Of a stretch of 61,089 nt of DNA, positions 8,772 through 18,250 are shown one piece after another; the stretch's first letter is position 1; each line of letters starts with the position of its first letter. The DNA comes from Flavobacteriales bacterium. GTDB lineage: Bacteria; Bacteroidota; Bacteroidia; Flavobacteriales; JANQLC01. Location: positions 1 to 61,089 of the forward strand of contig JANQLC010000011.1 in NCBI GenBank assembly GCA_028280815.1, read 5' to 3'. The translations under genes were made by a program, and so were the position numbers. The notes beneath the pieces are model-generated. The model was given only the letters and a program-made list of their open reading frames with translations. It was not told the DNA's origin and made no database searches.

Positions 8772-10544
8772 CTACATCCGCTCCGGTGCAGCGATACCGA
8801 GCAAACGCAAAGCCGAGGCCAAGACCGCTGCGGTCTGGGCGGCTAACTGCAGCCGGAACCCCCTCAGGGCTGCGCTATCGGCGTTTAGGATACGAGTGCG
8901 CTGATAAAAATGGTTGAACAACCGGGCCAAATCGTAACTGTAATGGGCAATCCGCGCCGGGTTGAGCTGTTCAGCAGCGAGTTGTATCGCTTGGGGGAAC
9001 CGTTCCAGATGCTTTAAGACTTCGCGCTCTTGCGCTTCTATGGCTACGCATCCACCCCGCCATTCCCATGTGCCGGCGCTGCGCAACAGGGATTGAATGC
9101 GCGCATGGGTATATTGCAAAAAGGGGCCGGTGTTGCCGGTAAAATCAATCGACTCATCGGGATGGAACAAAATGCGCTTTTGGGGATCGACCTGTAAGAG
9201 ATGGTATTTCAGCGCCCCCATGCCAATCGCTTCGTACAATTGTTCCCTTTCCGCATCGGAACAGCCTTCTAACTTGCCCAAAGCCTCCCCTTTCCGCTTG
9301 GCAGCTCGGTGCATTTCATCCATCAAATCGTCTGCGTCTATCACGTTTCCCACCCGGGATTTCATCTTGCCCGAGGGCAGATCCACCATGCCGTAAGACA
9401 GGTGGTGGAGCCTATCCGCCCAGGCATAGCCCAAGCGCTTTAAGATCGAAAACAACACTTTAAAGTGGTAAGTCTGCTCGTCGCCAACGGTGTAGATCAC
9501 CCGGTCGAATTCGCGGTTTTTAAAGCGCTCGACAGCCGTTCCCAAATCCTGCGTGATATAGACCGAGGTGCCATCGCTTCGCAATACGACCTTTTCATCC
9601 AAGCCCGCATCGGTTAAGTCGCAACACACGCTGCCATCGGGCCTTTTATAAAACACACCTTTTTCCAGCCCCTGAGCGACCAAATCCTTGCCCGATAAGT
9701 AGGTATGACTCTCGTACTGGGACTCGTCGAAATCGACTCCGAGGCGGGCATAAGTCTCTGAAAAACCCTGATAAACCCAGCCGTTTATCTCATTCCACAA
9801 GGCGCGGGTTTTCCCGTCTCCAGCTTCCCATTTGCGCAACATCTCCTGCGCTTCTCGAAGCAGCGGAGCCTGGGTGCGGGCTTCCGACTCATCGCAGCCC
9901 CGGGCGATCAGCTCGGCCACTTGGGCGCGATACATCGCATCGAAACGCACGTAATACTTCCCGATCAGATGATCCCCCTTCACACCGCTGCGCACCGGCG
10001 TCTCACCCCGACCCCACTTTTGCCAAGCCAATATGGACTTGCAGATGTGAATACCGCGATCGTTGATCACCTGTGTTTTTCGGACGCGATGGCCGGCGGC
10101 CTGTAAGATTTCCGCGACCGAATAGCCGAGCAAATTGTTTCGTATGTGACCGAGGTGCAGGGGCTTGTTGGTGTTCGGCGAGGAATACTCCACCAGAGTT
10201 ACCCCCGCGCGTGCATCGATGGCAGCGCGACCAAAATCTTTGACCCCCTTTGTATCACTGAGCCAATTCAGATAGTAAGAATCTGAAATAGAGAGATTTA
10301 AAAACCCGTCAACCACATTGTAATCCGCCACGGCTGCAATCCGCTCTCGTAAAAACGCACCGATCGCATCGCCCAAGGCAGGGGGATGGGTCTGTAACCG
10401 CTTACACAACGGAAATACCACCAAGGTTATATCGCCTGCAAATTCCTTGCGGGTGGGTTGAAATTCTAAATTTGGGATTTCGTCCTGCGTCCGAGTCCGC
10501 AAAAAGCGGACTACTCCTTCGTGCAGCGCATCGGATAGCGACAT
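8772..10544 (-). CDS. argS: Arginyl-tRNA synthetase
   Basis: Class I synthetase charging tRNA-Arg. It has the N-terminal Arg-tRNA additional domain, the HIGH-type motif SSPNTNKPLHLGHIRNNLLG, the KMSKS-equivalent KMKSRVGN, and a C-terminal anticodon-binding helical domain ending in LRLLGIAAPERM. The start is placed at ATG 10544 (MSLSDALHEGVVRFL, 590 residues), the usual family N-terminus. Two upstream ATGs would add 20 residues unlike the family. It is transcribed alone, away from uvrA. Confidence 0.95.
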   Translation of the reverse strand: MSLSDALHEGVVRFLRTRTQDEIPNLEFQPTRKEFAGDITLVVFPLCKRLQTHPPALGDAIGAFLRERIAAVADYNVVDGFLNLSISDSYYLNWLSDTKGVKDFGRAAIDARAGVTLVEYSSPNTNKPLHLGHIRNNLLGYSVAEILQAAGHRVRKTQVINDRGIHICKSILAWQKWGRGETPVRSGVKGDHLIGKYYVRFDAMYRAQVAELIARGCDESEARTQAPLLREAQEMLRKWEAGDGKTRALWNEINGWVYQGFSETYARLGVDFDESQYESHTYLSGKDLVAQGLEKGVFYKRPDGSVCCDLTDAGLDEKVVLRSDGTSVYITQDLGTAVERFKNREFDRVIYTVGDEQTYHFKVLFSILKRLGYAWADRLHHLSYGMVDLPSGKMKSRVGNVIDADDLMDEMHRAAKRKGEALGKLEGCSDAEREQLYEAIGMGALKYHLLQVDPQKRILFHPDESIDFTGNTGPFLQYTHARIQSLLRSAGTWEWRGGCVAIEAQEREVLKHLERFPQAIQLAAEQLNPARIAHYSYDLARLFNHFYQRTRILNADSAALRGFRLQLAAQTAAVLASALRLLGIAAPERM

Positions 10545-10604
10545 AAAATTTTTGAGGTAAAAATAAACATTCGCTTTGGGAAGAAATAAAACGTTCATAA
10601 TCAA

Positions 10605-11052
10605 TTGATTATCAATAAATTAATCGATTTTGGAAATCTGAAGGAGAATGTATGAACGCAGAACAGCCGTTTCGAATGCTCAAACAGAAACTTTATCGAA
10701 CTTGAAAATCCAAAGTAAAAAGCCGCTCCCTCATAATGACAGACAAACCAAGCCGATAGAAAAACCCAAGACGACAAGCCAGTGCGCTCGATGTCTTTTA
10801 TAAGAAATATCGCTTTCAACCGCTTTTTTTGCCCCTTAGCCACTTTCTCGCTCATAGAATCGCTACCCCTACCCGCTGTTTTAGGTCGATTGCGGTTTGC
10901 CGAGTGCTTTCCTCGTGCACTTTAGCCCATACAATCGCGGTAGTTCACGTTTTGACCTGGCCGTTGGTGTCAACTCTTTTACTTTTTGGGACAGGACTTT
11001 AAAACCGCGGTAAGGGCCCAGTTATTCAACCCAAAATGCGCCGATTTTACCG
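10605..11052. other. Intergenic stretch between argS and uvrA
   Basis: About 450 bp between divergent genes. It should contain the argS promoter, but no clear TAnnTTTG is visible for argS. An 84-codon frame on the minus strand has no recognisable features. The end of the stretch runs into the uvrA promoter. Confidence 0.45.
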
Positions 11053-11060
11053 TAGCTTTG
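11053..11060 (+). promoter_or_regulatory. -7 promoter box before uvrA
   Basis: TAGCTTTG followed by C, a perfect TAnnTTTG, nine bases before ATG 11070. It excludes the longer frame that begins at 10986. Confidence 0.65.
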
Positions 11061-11069
11061 CCAATTGTT

Positions 11070-13904
11070 ATGGCAGCGCAGCGCGGGAGACAATTCATCG
11101 AAATTTACGGGGCGCGCGTACACAACCTCAAAGGCATAGACCTCAAGATACCGCGAGACGAGTTGGTGGTTATCACGGGCTTGAGCGGCAGCGGAAAATC
11201 CTCTTTGGCCTTTGACACCCTTTATGCGGAGGGACAGCGCCGCTACATCGAGAGCTTTTCCGCTTACGCACGACAATTCTTGGGCAATCTGGACCGGCCT
11301 GACGTGGACAAAATAGAGGGCTTGTCACCGGTCATTTCCATCGAGCAGAAGACCACCTCCAAAAACCCCCGCTCCACGGTGGGTACCATCACCGAGATTT
11401 ACGATTTTTTGCGCTTGCTCTACGCGCGAATCGGCCAGGCCTACTCAACCGCAACAGGTGAAAAAATGGTATCCCATAGCGAATCGCAAGTACTGGATCT
11501 GATCGCAGAGACCTATGCGGGACAATCGATTTGCATTTTGGCTCCCGTCGTTCGCGGCCGCAAAGGGCACTACCGAGAGCGATTTGAATCCATCCGCAGA
11601 AGCGGATTTGTAAAGGTTCGCATAGACGGAACAATTGCAGAGATCGAACGGGGGATGAAACTCGACCGCTACCAAATGCACGACATCGAAATCGTCATCG
11701 ATCAAATCACCGTCGACGCACAGGCGCAAAAGCGCCTGAGACAAGCTGTGGAAAGCGCACTGCAACACGGCGAAGGCACGCTGATGATACTGGAAAAAGG
11801 CAGCGGAGAGCCGAGGTACTTCAGCCGCCACTTGATGTGTCCCAGCTCTGGGATTTCGTATCCCACGCCAGAGCCGAACCACTTTTCATTCAACTCGCCC
11901 AAAGGGGCTTGTCCCCTGTGCAACGGTCTGGGGTTCATTCATCGAATCGACGAAGAAAAGATCATGCCCGACCCGAGTCTCAGCATTAAAAGCGGTGGTA
12001 TCGCACCCATTGGCGAAAAAAAAAACACCTGGATTTTCAAACAATTATACGCCATCGGTTTGCGATATGGTTTCACCTTAGACACACCGATAAGAGATAT
12101 TTCTGAGAAAGGCGTGGACTTGATTCTGAACGGCTCACGGGAAAAGTTTTCGGTGCCGAGCCCAACGCTCGGCATGACAAAGCCGTACACCATCGACTTT
12201 GAAGGGATCAAAAGTTTCATACAAAAACAATTCAGCGAAAACACCAGTACCGCACTCAGGCGTTGGGCAAAGTCCTACATGGACTCAGTCGGCTGCCCCG
12301 ACTGCGGCGGCATGCGTTTGAAGCCCGAATCCCTAGCATTTAAAATCGATGGTAGAAGCATCGGGGAGCTGGCCGGCCTATACATCGATGAGCTGTTGGA
12401 TTGGTTGGAAAATCTGACGGAGAAACTATCCGATAGACAGCGTCAAATCGCTTCGCAAATTCGAAAGGAACTGATCACCCGAACCCGGTTTCTATCCGAT
12501 GTCGGTTTGGCTTATCTCACCTTGGATCGCCCTGCGAGAAGCCTATCGGGTGGAGAAGCCCAACGCATCCGCCTCGCTACGCAAATCGGCTCACAGCTCA
12601 CGCAGGTATTGTACATCTTAGACGAGCCCAGCATCGGTTTGCATCAGAGAGACAACGACCGGCTCGTCCAGTCCTTAAAGCGACTGTGTGACATCGGCAA
12701 TTCGGTAGTCGTAGTGGAACACGATAAGAACATCATCCGATCGGCGGACTACGTCGTCGATATGGGACCCGGGGCGGGAAGATACGGCGGTGAGATCGTA
12801 GCGATGGGCACACCGCAGTCGATTGAAAAGGGCCCGGGCCTGACCGCTGCTTATCTCAACGGAGAGAAGCAGATCGAAGTCCCGAAAAAGCGCCGAAAGG
12901 GGAATGGGCATTACATTGAAATTACAGGCGCCCATGGCAACAACCTCAAGGACCTAAACCTAAAAATTCCATTGGGTACCCTCACGGTTGTATCGGGTGT
13001 ATCCGGAAGTGGCAAATCTTCGTTGATCGACGAAACCCTTTATCGGATCGCCAGTCAGCAGCTGTATCGGGCGGTAGCCCCGCCCCTGCCCTACCGGGCT
13101 GTGAAAGGAATCCAACACATCGACAAAGCCATCGACATAGACCAGAGCCCCATCGGGCGAACACCCCGATCCAATCCGGCGACTTATACCGGCGCCTTTG
13201 CTGAGATTCGCGACCTCTTTGCCCAGTTGCCCGAATCCAAGGTGCGGGGCTATGCAGCCGGGCGCTTTTCATTTAATGTGAAGGGGGGGCGCTGCGAGAC
13301 TTGCCAGGGCGCTGGCATGCGCCTGATTGAAATGAATTTTTTACCCGATGTGCAGGTCCCCTGTGAAACCTGTCACGGCAAGCGATTCAGTCGAGAAACC
13401 TTAGAAGTGCGCTACCGGGGACATTCCATTTCAGATGTGCTGGAGCTGACGATAGCAGAAGCCGTCGATTTTTTTAGACTCATCCCAAAAATCCATCGCA
13501 GGATTAAAACCCTGCAAGCGGTGGGACTAGGGTACCTCACCCTGGGACAACAGCGCAATACGCTGAGCGGAGGCGAAGCCCAGCGCGTCAAATTGGCTGC
13601 TGAATTATCTAAGAAAAGCACGGGAAAAACGCTCTATATCTTAGATGAGCCCACTACGGGCTTGCATTTTGAAGATGTTGACGCCTTGATTCGCGTATTG
13701 CAAAAATTGGTGGACCTGGGGAACACAGCCGTCGTTATCGAACACAATTTAGATGTGCTAAAGGTAGCGGACTACCTCGTGGATATGGGACCCGAGGGCG
13801 GAAAGGATGGGGGGCGGGTCATCGCTGTAGGCAAACCGGAAGAGGTGATAGGATGCACAAATTCCCATACCGCTCAATACTTGAGGAGAGAATTGTTACA
13901 TTAG
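11070..13904 (+). CDS. uvrA: Excinuclease ABC subunit A
   Basis: ATPase that finds bulky DNA lesions with UvrB and loads the nucleotide-excision repair complex. The 944 residues contain two ABC modules, each with a Walker A (GLSGSGKSS near residue 34 and GVSGSGKSS near 647) and a signature LSGGEAQR, plus zinc-finger cysteines ([17 protein letters not shown] with CETCHGKRF). The start ATG 11070 gives the typical [16 protein letters not shown] beginning and follows the promoter box. The LOG-family gene begins 24 bp after the stop and may be cotranscribed. Confidence 0.97.
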   Translation: MAAQRGRQFIEIYGARVHNLKGIDLKIPRDELVVITGLSGSGKSSLAFDTLYAEGQRRYIESFSAYARQFLGNLDRPDVDKIEGLSPVISIEQKTTSKNPRSTVGTITEIYDFLRLLYARIGQAYSTATGEKMVSHSESQVLDLIAETYAGQSICILAPVVRGRKGHYRERFESIRRSGFVKVRIDGTIAEIERGMKLDRYQMHDIEIVIDQITVDAQAQKRLRQAVESALQHGEGTLMILEKGSGEPRYFSRHLMCPSSGISYPTPEPNHFSFNSPKGACPLCNGLGFIHRIDEEKIMPDPSLSIKSGGIAPIGEKKNTWIFKQLYAIGLRYGFTLDTPIRDISEKGVDLILNGSREKFSVPSPTLGMTKPYTIDFEGIKSFIQKQFSENTSTALRRWAKSYMDSVGCPDCGGMRLKPESLAFKIDGRSIGELAGLYIDELLDWLENLTEKLSDRQRQIASQIRKELITRTRFLSDVGLAYLTLDRPARSLSGGEAQRIRLATQIGSQLTQVLYILDEPSIGLHQRDNDRLVQSLKRLCDIGNSVVVVEHDKNIIRSADYVVDMGPGAGRYGGEIVAMGTPQSIEKGPGLTAAYLNGEKQIEVPKKRRKGNGHYIEITGAHGNNLKDLNLKIPLGTLTVVSGVSGSGKSSLIDETLYRIASQQLYRAVAPPLPYRAVKGIQHIDKAIDIDQSPIGRTPRSNPATYTGAFAEIRDLFAQLPESKVRGYAAGRFSFNVKGGRCETCQGAGMRLIEMNFLPDVQVPCETCHGKRFSRETLEVRYRGHSISDVLELTIAEAVDFFRLIPKIHRRIKTLQAVGLGYLTLGQQRNTLSGGEAQRVKLAAELSKKSTGKTLYILDEPTTGLHFEDVDALIRVLQKLVDLGNTAVVIEHNLDVLKVADYLVDMGPEGGKDGGRVIAVGKPEEVIGCTNSHTAQYLRRELLH

Positions 13905-13927
13905 CACATTCAAAGACGAGGTACCAA

Positions 13928-14638
13928 ATGGTTGAAGAGGGCGGAAAGCAGGTCGGCGATACATTTAGGCCGAAGAGCTGGAACGAGATAAAGACCCATG
14001 ATTCCTGGTCTATTTTCAAGATCATGTCCGAATTTGTGGAAGGCTATGAAAAGATGGCCAAAATGGGCCCCTGTGTGTCCCTATTTGGCTCTGCGCGCAA
14101 GCAGCGCGACCAACGCCACTACAAATTGGCTGAAGAAATAGCGCATCGACTCACGCAACAAGGGTTTGGTGTGATCACCGGCGGCGGCCCGGGCATTATG
14201 GAAGCGGGCAACAAAGGGGCACAACGCGGGGGTGGCACTTCTGCGGGCTTGCACATCGACCTGCCGATCGAACAATTTGGCAATTCCTATATCGACCGAG
14301 ATAAGGGTTTAAAATTCGATTACTTCTTCGTCAGGAAAGTGATGTTTGTGAAATACGCCCAAGGATTTATCGTGATGCCGGGGGGCTTTGGTACCTTGGA
14401 TGAGTTGTTCGAAGCCATCACGCTCATCCAGACCAAAAAGATTGGTCGTTTCCCCATCGTATTGGTCGATTCGTCTTTTTGGAGCGGATTGATAAACTGG
14501 ATAAAAGGGACCTTGCTAGCGGAAAAAAATATAGGACAAAAGGATTTGGAATTGTTTCAAATCGTCAATACCGCCGAAGAAGCGGTAGCCCAGATCCAGG
14601 ACTTCTACAACACCTACCACCTGAGACCAAACTTTTAG
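13928..14638 (+). CDS. LOG-family protein, nucleoside 5'-monophosphate phosphoribohydrolase
   Basis: A 236-residue Rossmann-like enzyme of the 'lysine decarboxylase-like' LOG family, expected to release the base from (cytokinin) nucleoside monophosphates. Key motifs are ITGGGPGIMEAGNKGA and MPGGFGTLDELFEAITLIQT, the PGGxGT-x2-E nucleotide motif with the catalytic glutamate. The start is placed at ATG 13928 because the frame otherwise begins inside uvrA (ATG 13853). The physiological substrate in this organism is unknown. It follows uvrA closely and converges with the barrel-protein gene at 14687. Confidence 0.9.
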   Translation: MVEEGGKQVGDTFRPKSWNEIKTHDSWSIFKIMSEFVEGYEKMAKMGPCVSLFGSARKQRDQRHYKLAEEIAHRLTQQGFGVITGGGPGIMEAGNKGAQRGGGTSAGLHIDLPIEQFGNSYIDRDKGLKFDYFFVRKVMFVKYAQGFIVMPGGFGTLDELFEAITLIQTKKIGRFPIVLVDSSFWSGLINWIKGTLLAEKNIGQKDLELFQIVNTAEEAVAQIQDFYNTYHLRPNF

Positions 14639-14686
14639 TGCGATTTCTCGCTCTTTGCAGTCGCTTCCCCCCAGCCTTAGACGCGG

Positions 14687-17335
14687 TTAAAATCGATATT
14701 TTACCTCAGCGAGAATGTATCCCGGCAAAAGGCTCGAAAGGGTCTCTTGTTGGTAAGAATCGGTGTTTTTGTAATGGAGCTGTAAGGGATTGTCGAGATT
14801 TAAAATGTTTTCCATTTTAATAGCATACCTGAATTTTCCCTTGGGCTTTTCATACCAGATTCTGCCGCCCAATCGACTGAGCTCCCGCCTGGCGTCATTC
14901 GATTCGCTCAAGCTGTAATCGCACCTTAGCTTCACCCATATATTCTCAATGGTTTCACCCCGAATAAAACCGCCGATACCATACTGGTCAAAATCGCTAG
15001 TCCTACCCCTGCCAGCTCCTTCATTTTTATTTTTGCTATAAGAGATACGCGCCCCCAGGTTGATCCCCTTATCCCGGCGCGTTCTAATTCTAAAATTTCC
15101 GCCGTAATCGGTGTTTTTAGTCCGAAAAAGGCGTTCTCTGACGTAAGTGTTGGCGTTTTGAATTCCAAAATTCAAGCCGGCACCTATGCGCAACGGGATT
15201 TTGGTTCTTAGGGTTTTGCTCGCGTATAAGCGGGTGGAATACGATTCCGAATCGGGGTTGACCCGACTGGTGATAACACCTATTCCGCGCGCTCGATCAA
15301 ACGCAGTGCTTACCGTGGGCTTATTCCTATCTCTATGGTAAGTTAGATAACCAAAAACATGAAGCCGAGAGATTTGATCTATCATTACATAGCGCAATCG
15401 AATCTTCACATTTGTGCTGTAATCCAAATCGAGCCCACCTACTTTATATTCGCCCAAATCGTCGGATATGAAGCCCCTGTACAAATCTTGTAAATCATAA
15501 ACCTCATTCGCCCTCTTATAAGTCAAACCCAAATAGTGGAAATCGCGAAAGTGATATTCAAAATTCAGTAGGGGCTCAAAGAAATAGCCGCTTCGCTTAT
15601 GTGAATAACCCTGCTGATACACCCATTCGCGATAGGCAATCTTAGGCAAGAACCGGTATTGTATCTTTTCCTCGTTCTTTTCAGCTGCGAACTCGGTTGC
15701 AATCGCCTGGGTTTGAAGCTGGGGTTTTACAAACGAGGTTTCATCTGAGATATTTTGGGTTCTGAGCACCCGGTCGCTATGTGAGAATAGACTCCGCAGA
15801 CTCCAGTTTGTCTTTCCACTGCGATACGTATAACCCGGAACCACGGCATATTCGCTCGTATAGGTGTTGTTTTGCTGTTTGAGCAGGGGTTGATCTCGAT
15901 CTTCAGGTAAAGCGATCGCAGTCTCAGATGAAAGCCGGTACTTTGAAAAATCATTCCCCACATTGGCATAAAACGCAATATTTCCGAGCGACTTTTCACC
16001 AAACCGATCGTTGATTTCCAATTGTGCCACATAGTTGTCAGCGCGAATTTTATTCAATTGATCCGACGGTACGCCCTCTTGGGTTTGCAACCGGTGATAA
16101 AATGAAGCCATGCCGTTCAATCTGAAATTACAATACAATTCAAAATCATCTGATGGCATATAGATCGCAGTAAAACCCGTGTTGAAAAAGTTTTTATCGT
16201 CGTCGATGTCCCTGTGGAAATGCTGCTCGGTAACCCCTGTGTGACTCCGATCAAAGTAATTTCTCTTTCCCGAGGTGAACGAATCGGAAATCGCTCTGCT
16301 GAAAACCCCGGAAACGGATAGTTTCAATTTGTCATTTGGTTTACCGGAAATGCTCATGGTTTGAACGAGGGACGCTCGCTCGTTTACATCATTTTGTCCT
16401 AGGGACATAATATTTCCAAGGGAAGAAAGAGCGCCATTGCGGAGATTCAGCGTCGTATATGCGTTCGATCTGCGAAGGTTTGGGCCCAAGGCGCGGTGGT
16501 AGTCCCTCATACCTTCGACCCGCGAACCGATGTTTTGAAACTCGCCTACGTAAAACACCTTGAATTTTTTGTTCAAGTTATAGTTGTCTAACAACCCATA
16601 TCCCTTTGAATCCATTCCGATTCCCGCCTTGGACTCCCCTTTCCACCGGTTTTTTTGCGACTCCTTCAGCTTGATGTCCAAAGCCGTCTTTTCAGAGCCC
16701 ATGCCTCGATTGGTCCGGGACTCCGTGTAATTTTTGATGTAGTCCACATCTTTTGCCGCAGCGCCGGGCAGGGTCTCCAGCGCAATCCCGATTTGATCAT
16801 TCATAAAATCGTCCCCATCGAGCAGCACCTTGTCCACCTTTTTTCCGTTTACCGATATCTCGCCTTGCTCGCTGATTTCAAAACCCGGCAACTTTTCCAA
16901 AGACTCCTTTAAGTTGGTTTCGGTAGAATCGGTAAACATGCTGAGGCGGTAGCGAAGCGTATCACCCAATACCTCAACGGCTCGTAAGTTGACGACGACT
17001 TCATCGAGCCTATTCTCCGATTCGTTGAGCGTCACCGCAACATCTAAAACCCGTTGGTCACCGCCCGCATCCACCATTTGTTCGACCCCATCGTATCCGA
17101 TGAAAGAGGTCTTCAAAACATATCTTCCCGGCCGGGCCTTCATACTGAAACGACCCGTCGAATCCGTCACGGCATAGCTGACCAACTTTTGATCGCCCAC
17201 ATGTAGCAATTGAATATTCGCAAAGGGCAAAGGTTGGCCCCTTTCATCTTGAACCACACCCTTTATCGCAACCGTTTGCCCAAAAAGCGAAAGACCCGAG
17301 CACAACAGTCCCATCAGAACATGGTATCTTTTCAT
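14687..17335 (-). CDS. Outer-membrane beta-barrel protein, TonB-receptor-like
   Basis: An 882-residue outer-membrane protein. The signal peptide MKRYHVLMGLLCSGLSLFGQ is followed by a carboxypeptidase-regulatory-like domain (about residues 22-110, DERGQPLPFANIQLL, RYVLKTSFIGYDG), a plug-like segment (LDGDDFMNDQIGIALETLPG), and a long barrel rich in alternating aromatic strands ending in YILAEVKYRF. This fits the OMP_b-brl_3 type of Bacteroidota receptors. Its substrate cannot be inferred. The next gene upstream on the same strand encodes a GLPGLI protein 25 bp away, a pairing often seen in Bacteroidota and suggesting a shared function. Confidence 0.88.
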   Translation of the reverse strand: MKRYHVLMGLLCSGLSLFGQTVAIKGVVQDERGQPLPFANIQLLHVGDQKLVSYAVTDSTGRFSMKARPGRYVLKTSFIGYDGVEQMVDAGGDQRVLDVAVTLNESENRLDEVVVNLRAVEVLGDTLRYRLSMFTDSTETNLKESLEKLPGFEISEQGEISVNGKKVDKVLLDGDDFMNDQIGIALETLPGAAAKDVDYIKNYTESRTNRGMGSEKTALDIKLKESQKNRWKGESKAGIGMDSKGYGLLDNYNLNKKFKVFYVGEFQNIGSRVEGMRDYHRALGPNLRRSNAYTTLNLRNGALSSLGNIMSLGQNDVNERASLVQTMSISGKPNDKLKLSVSGVFSRAISDSFTSGKRNYFDRSHTGVTEQHFHRDIDDDKNFFNTGFTAIYMPSDDFELYCNFRLNGMASFYHRLQTQEGVPSDQLNKIRADNYVAQLEINDRFGEKSLGNIAFYANVGNDFSKYRLSSETAIALPEDRDQPLLKQQNNTYTSEYAVVPGYTYRSGKTNWSLRSLFSHSDRVLRTQNISDETSFVKPQLQTQAIATEFAAEKNEEKIQYRFLPKIAYREWVYQQGYSHKRSGYFFEPLLNFEYHFRDFHYLGLTYKRANEVYDLQDLYRGFISDDLGEYKVGGLDLDYSTNVKIRLRYVMIDQISRLHVFGYLTYHRDRNKPTVSTAFDRARGIGVITSRVNPDSESYSTRLYASKTLRTKIPLRIGAGLNFGIQNANTYVRERLFRTKNTDYGGNFRIRTRRDKGINLGARISYSKNKNEGAGRGRTSDFDQYGIGGFIRGETIENIWVKLRCDYSLSESNDARRELSRLGGRIWYEKPKGKFRYAIKMENILNLDNPLQLHYKNTDSYQQETLSSLLPGYILAEVKYRF

Positions 17336-17360
17336 CTTTTAATATAAAATTTAGCAGTGA

Positions 17361-18068
17361 TCAATGCCTCTGATTTTTAACGGCAGATAGAAATTTTTTC
17401 TCGGTGATAACTCTCAGACCGCGCTCGTCCAACGGTTTGATCGAGGCCGATTTCTTTTCAAACCGGATTTCCCTGGCGATCAGATGACCCCTTGGACTTT
17501 GAAGTTCTAAGATCAAACCCGGCAAACCCCAGCAGTTCAGCGGGCCATCGAAAGTCGGAATCCCAGCTGCAAACCAAGCGACTACCGTATCCTTTGGATT
17601 CCAGTCGTCCGGCCTATGCGCTCGGGTGACTTCGTACTTGCCGATGTGCTTCTTTTCCGCATCTATGATCCAATCGGTTTTTTTTAGGGAGTCTGTAACC
17701 ACAACGCTCTGCAAGCCCAGGCTCACCCGGTATTCATAGGTGCGCTTTGCAAAGTCTTTGTACACCGCTACCTCTTCAAGTCGCTTGTGCACCCGCTTGA
17801 CCCAGGGATCACCACCCGCCGAATCGGACGCTGCCGCATCTTTGATAGCGCTAAAACGCGATTTTCCACGACTGTTTACGAGTTTGTATTCCCATATTTT
17901 TCGAGTTCCGCATAGATTTTTTCCGCTTGCTCGGCGTCCCATTTCATCGCTCGGTCTCGTGTTTTTTTCGCAGTCGGGTCTTTGATATTGATAAATGACA
18001 GTCAGGGTTTGAGATTGGGCACCAAACGCAAGGGCAACCGCTGCCGACAGAAATACAGATTTCTTCAT
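17361..18068 (-). CDS. GLPGLI family protein
   Basis: A 235-residue exported protein of unknown function. A signal peptide (MKKSVFLSAAVALAFGAQSQ) is followed by a beta-rich body. The family-defining motif appears as CWGLPGLILELQSP around residues 183-196, preceded by the usual WFAAGIPTFDGP. GLPGLI proteins occur next to outer-membrane receptors in Bacteroidota, as here, where the barrel gene follows after 25 bp. A role in assembling or assisting that receptor is inference only. Confidence 0.9.
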   Translation of the reverse strand: MKKSVFLSAAVALAFGAQSQTLTVIYQYQRPDCEKNTRPSDEMGRRASGKNLCGTRKIWEYKLVNSRGKSRFSAIKDAAASDSAGGDPWVKRVHKRLEEVAVYKDFAKRTYEYRVSLGLQSVVVTDSLKKTDWIIDAEKKHIGKYEVTRAHRPDDWNPKDTVVAWFAAGIPTFDGPLNCWGLPGLILELQSPRGHLIAREIRFEKKSASIKPLDERGLRVITEKKFLSAVKNQRH

Positions 18069-18226
18069 CGAAGAGGCGTTTTAAAGGGAAGAGGGTTTTG
18101 ACCATGAAAGTGTACTGATTATTTTTGTGGTACAGCGGATTCAAATCAAATGGGCTATAGAAGCCGAGTTGAAACCGTAGCATCACCATATCAATAACCA
18201 TGCCGAATCACCTTTGGAAAAAGCGC

Positions 18227-18234
18227 TACTTTTG
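18227..18234 (+). promoter_or_regulatory. -7 promoter box before the E1 gene
   Basis: TACTTTTG followed by C, a perfect TAnnTTTG, 16 bases before ATG 18251. It lies inside the longer frame from ATG 18200 and so argues against that start. Confidence 0.6.
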
Positions 18235-18250
18235 CAGCCAAATCCATGGG

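Noticed and set aside
10601-10855. 84-codon minus-strand frame upstream of argS
   Set aside because: Composition looks random, it overlaps the expected argS promoter region, and no motif is recognisable.
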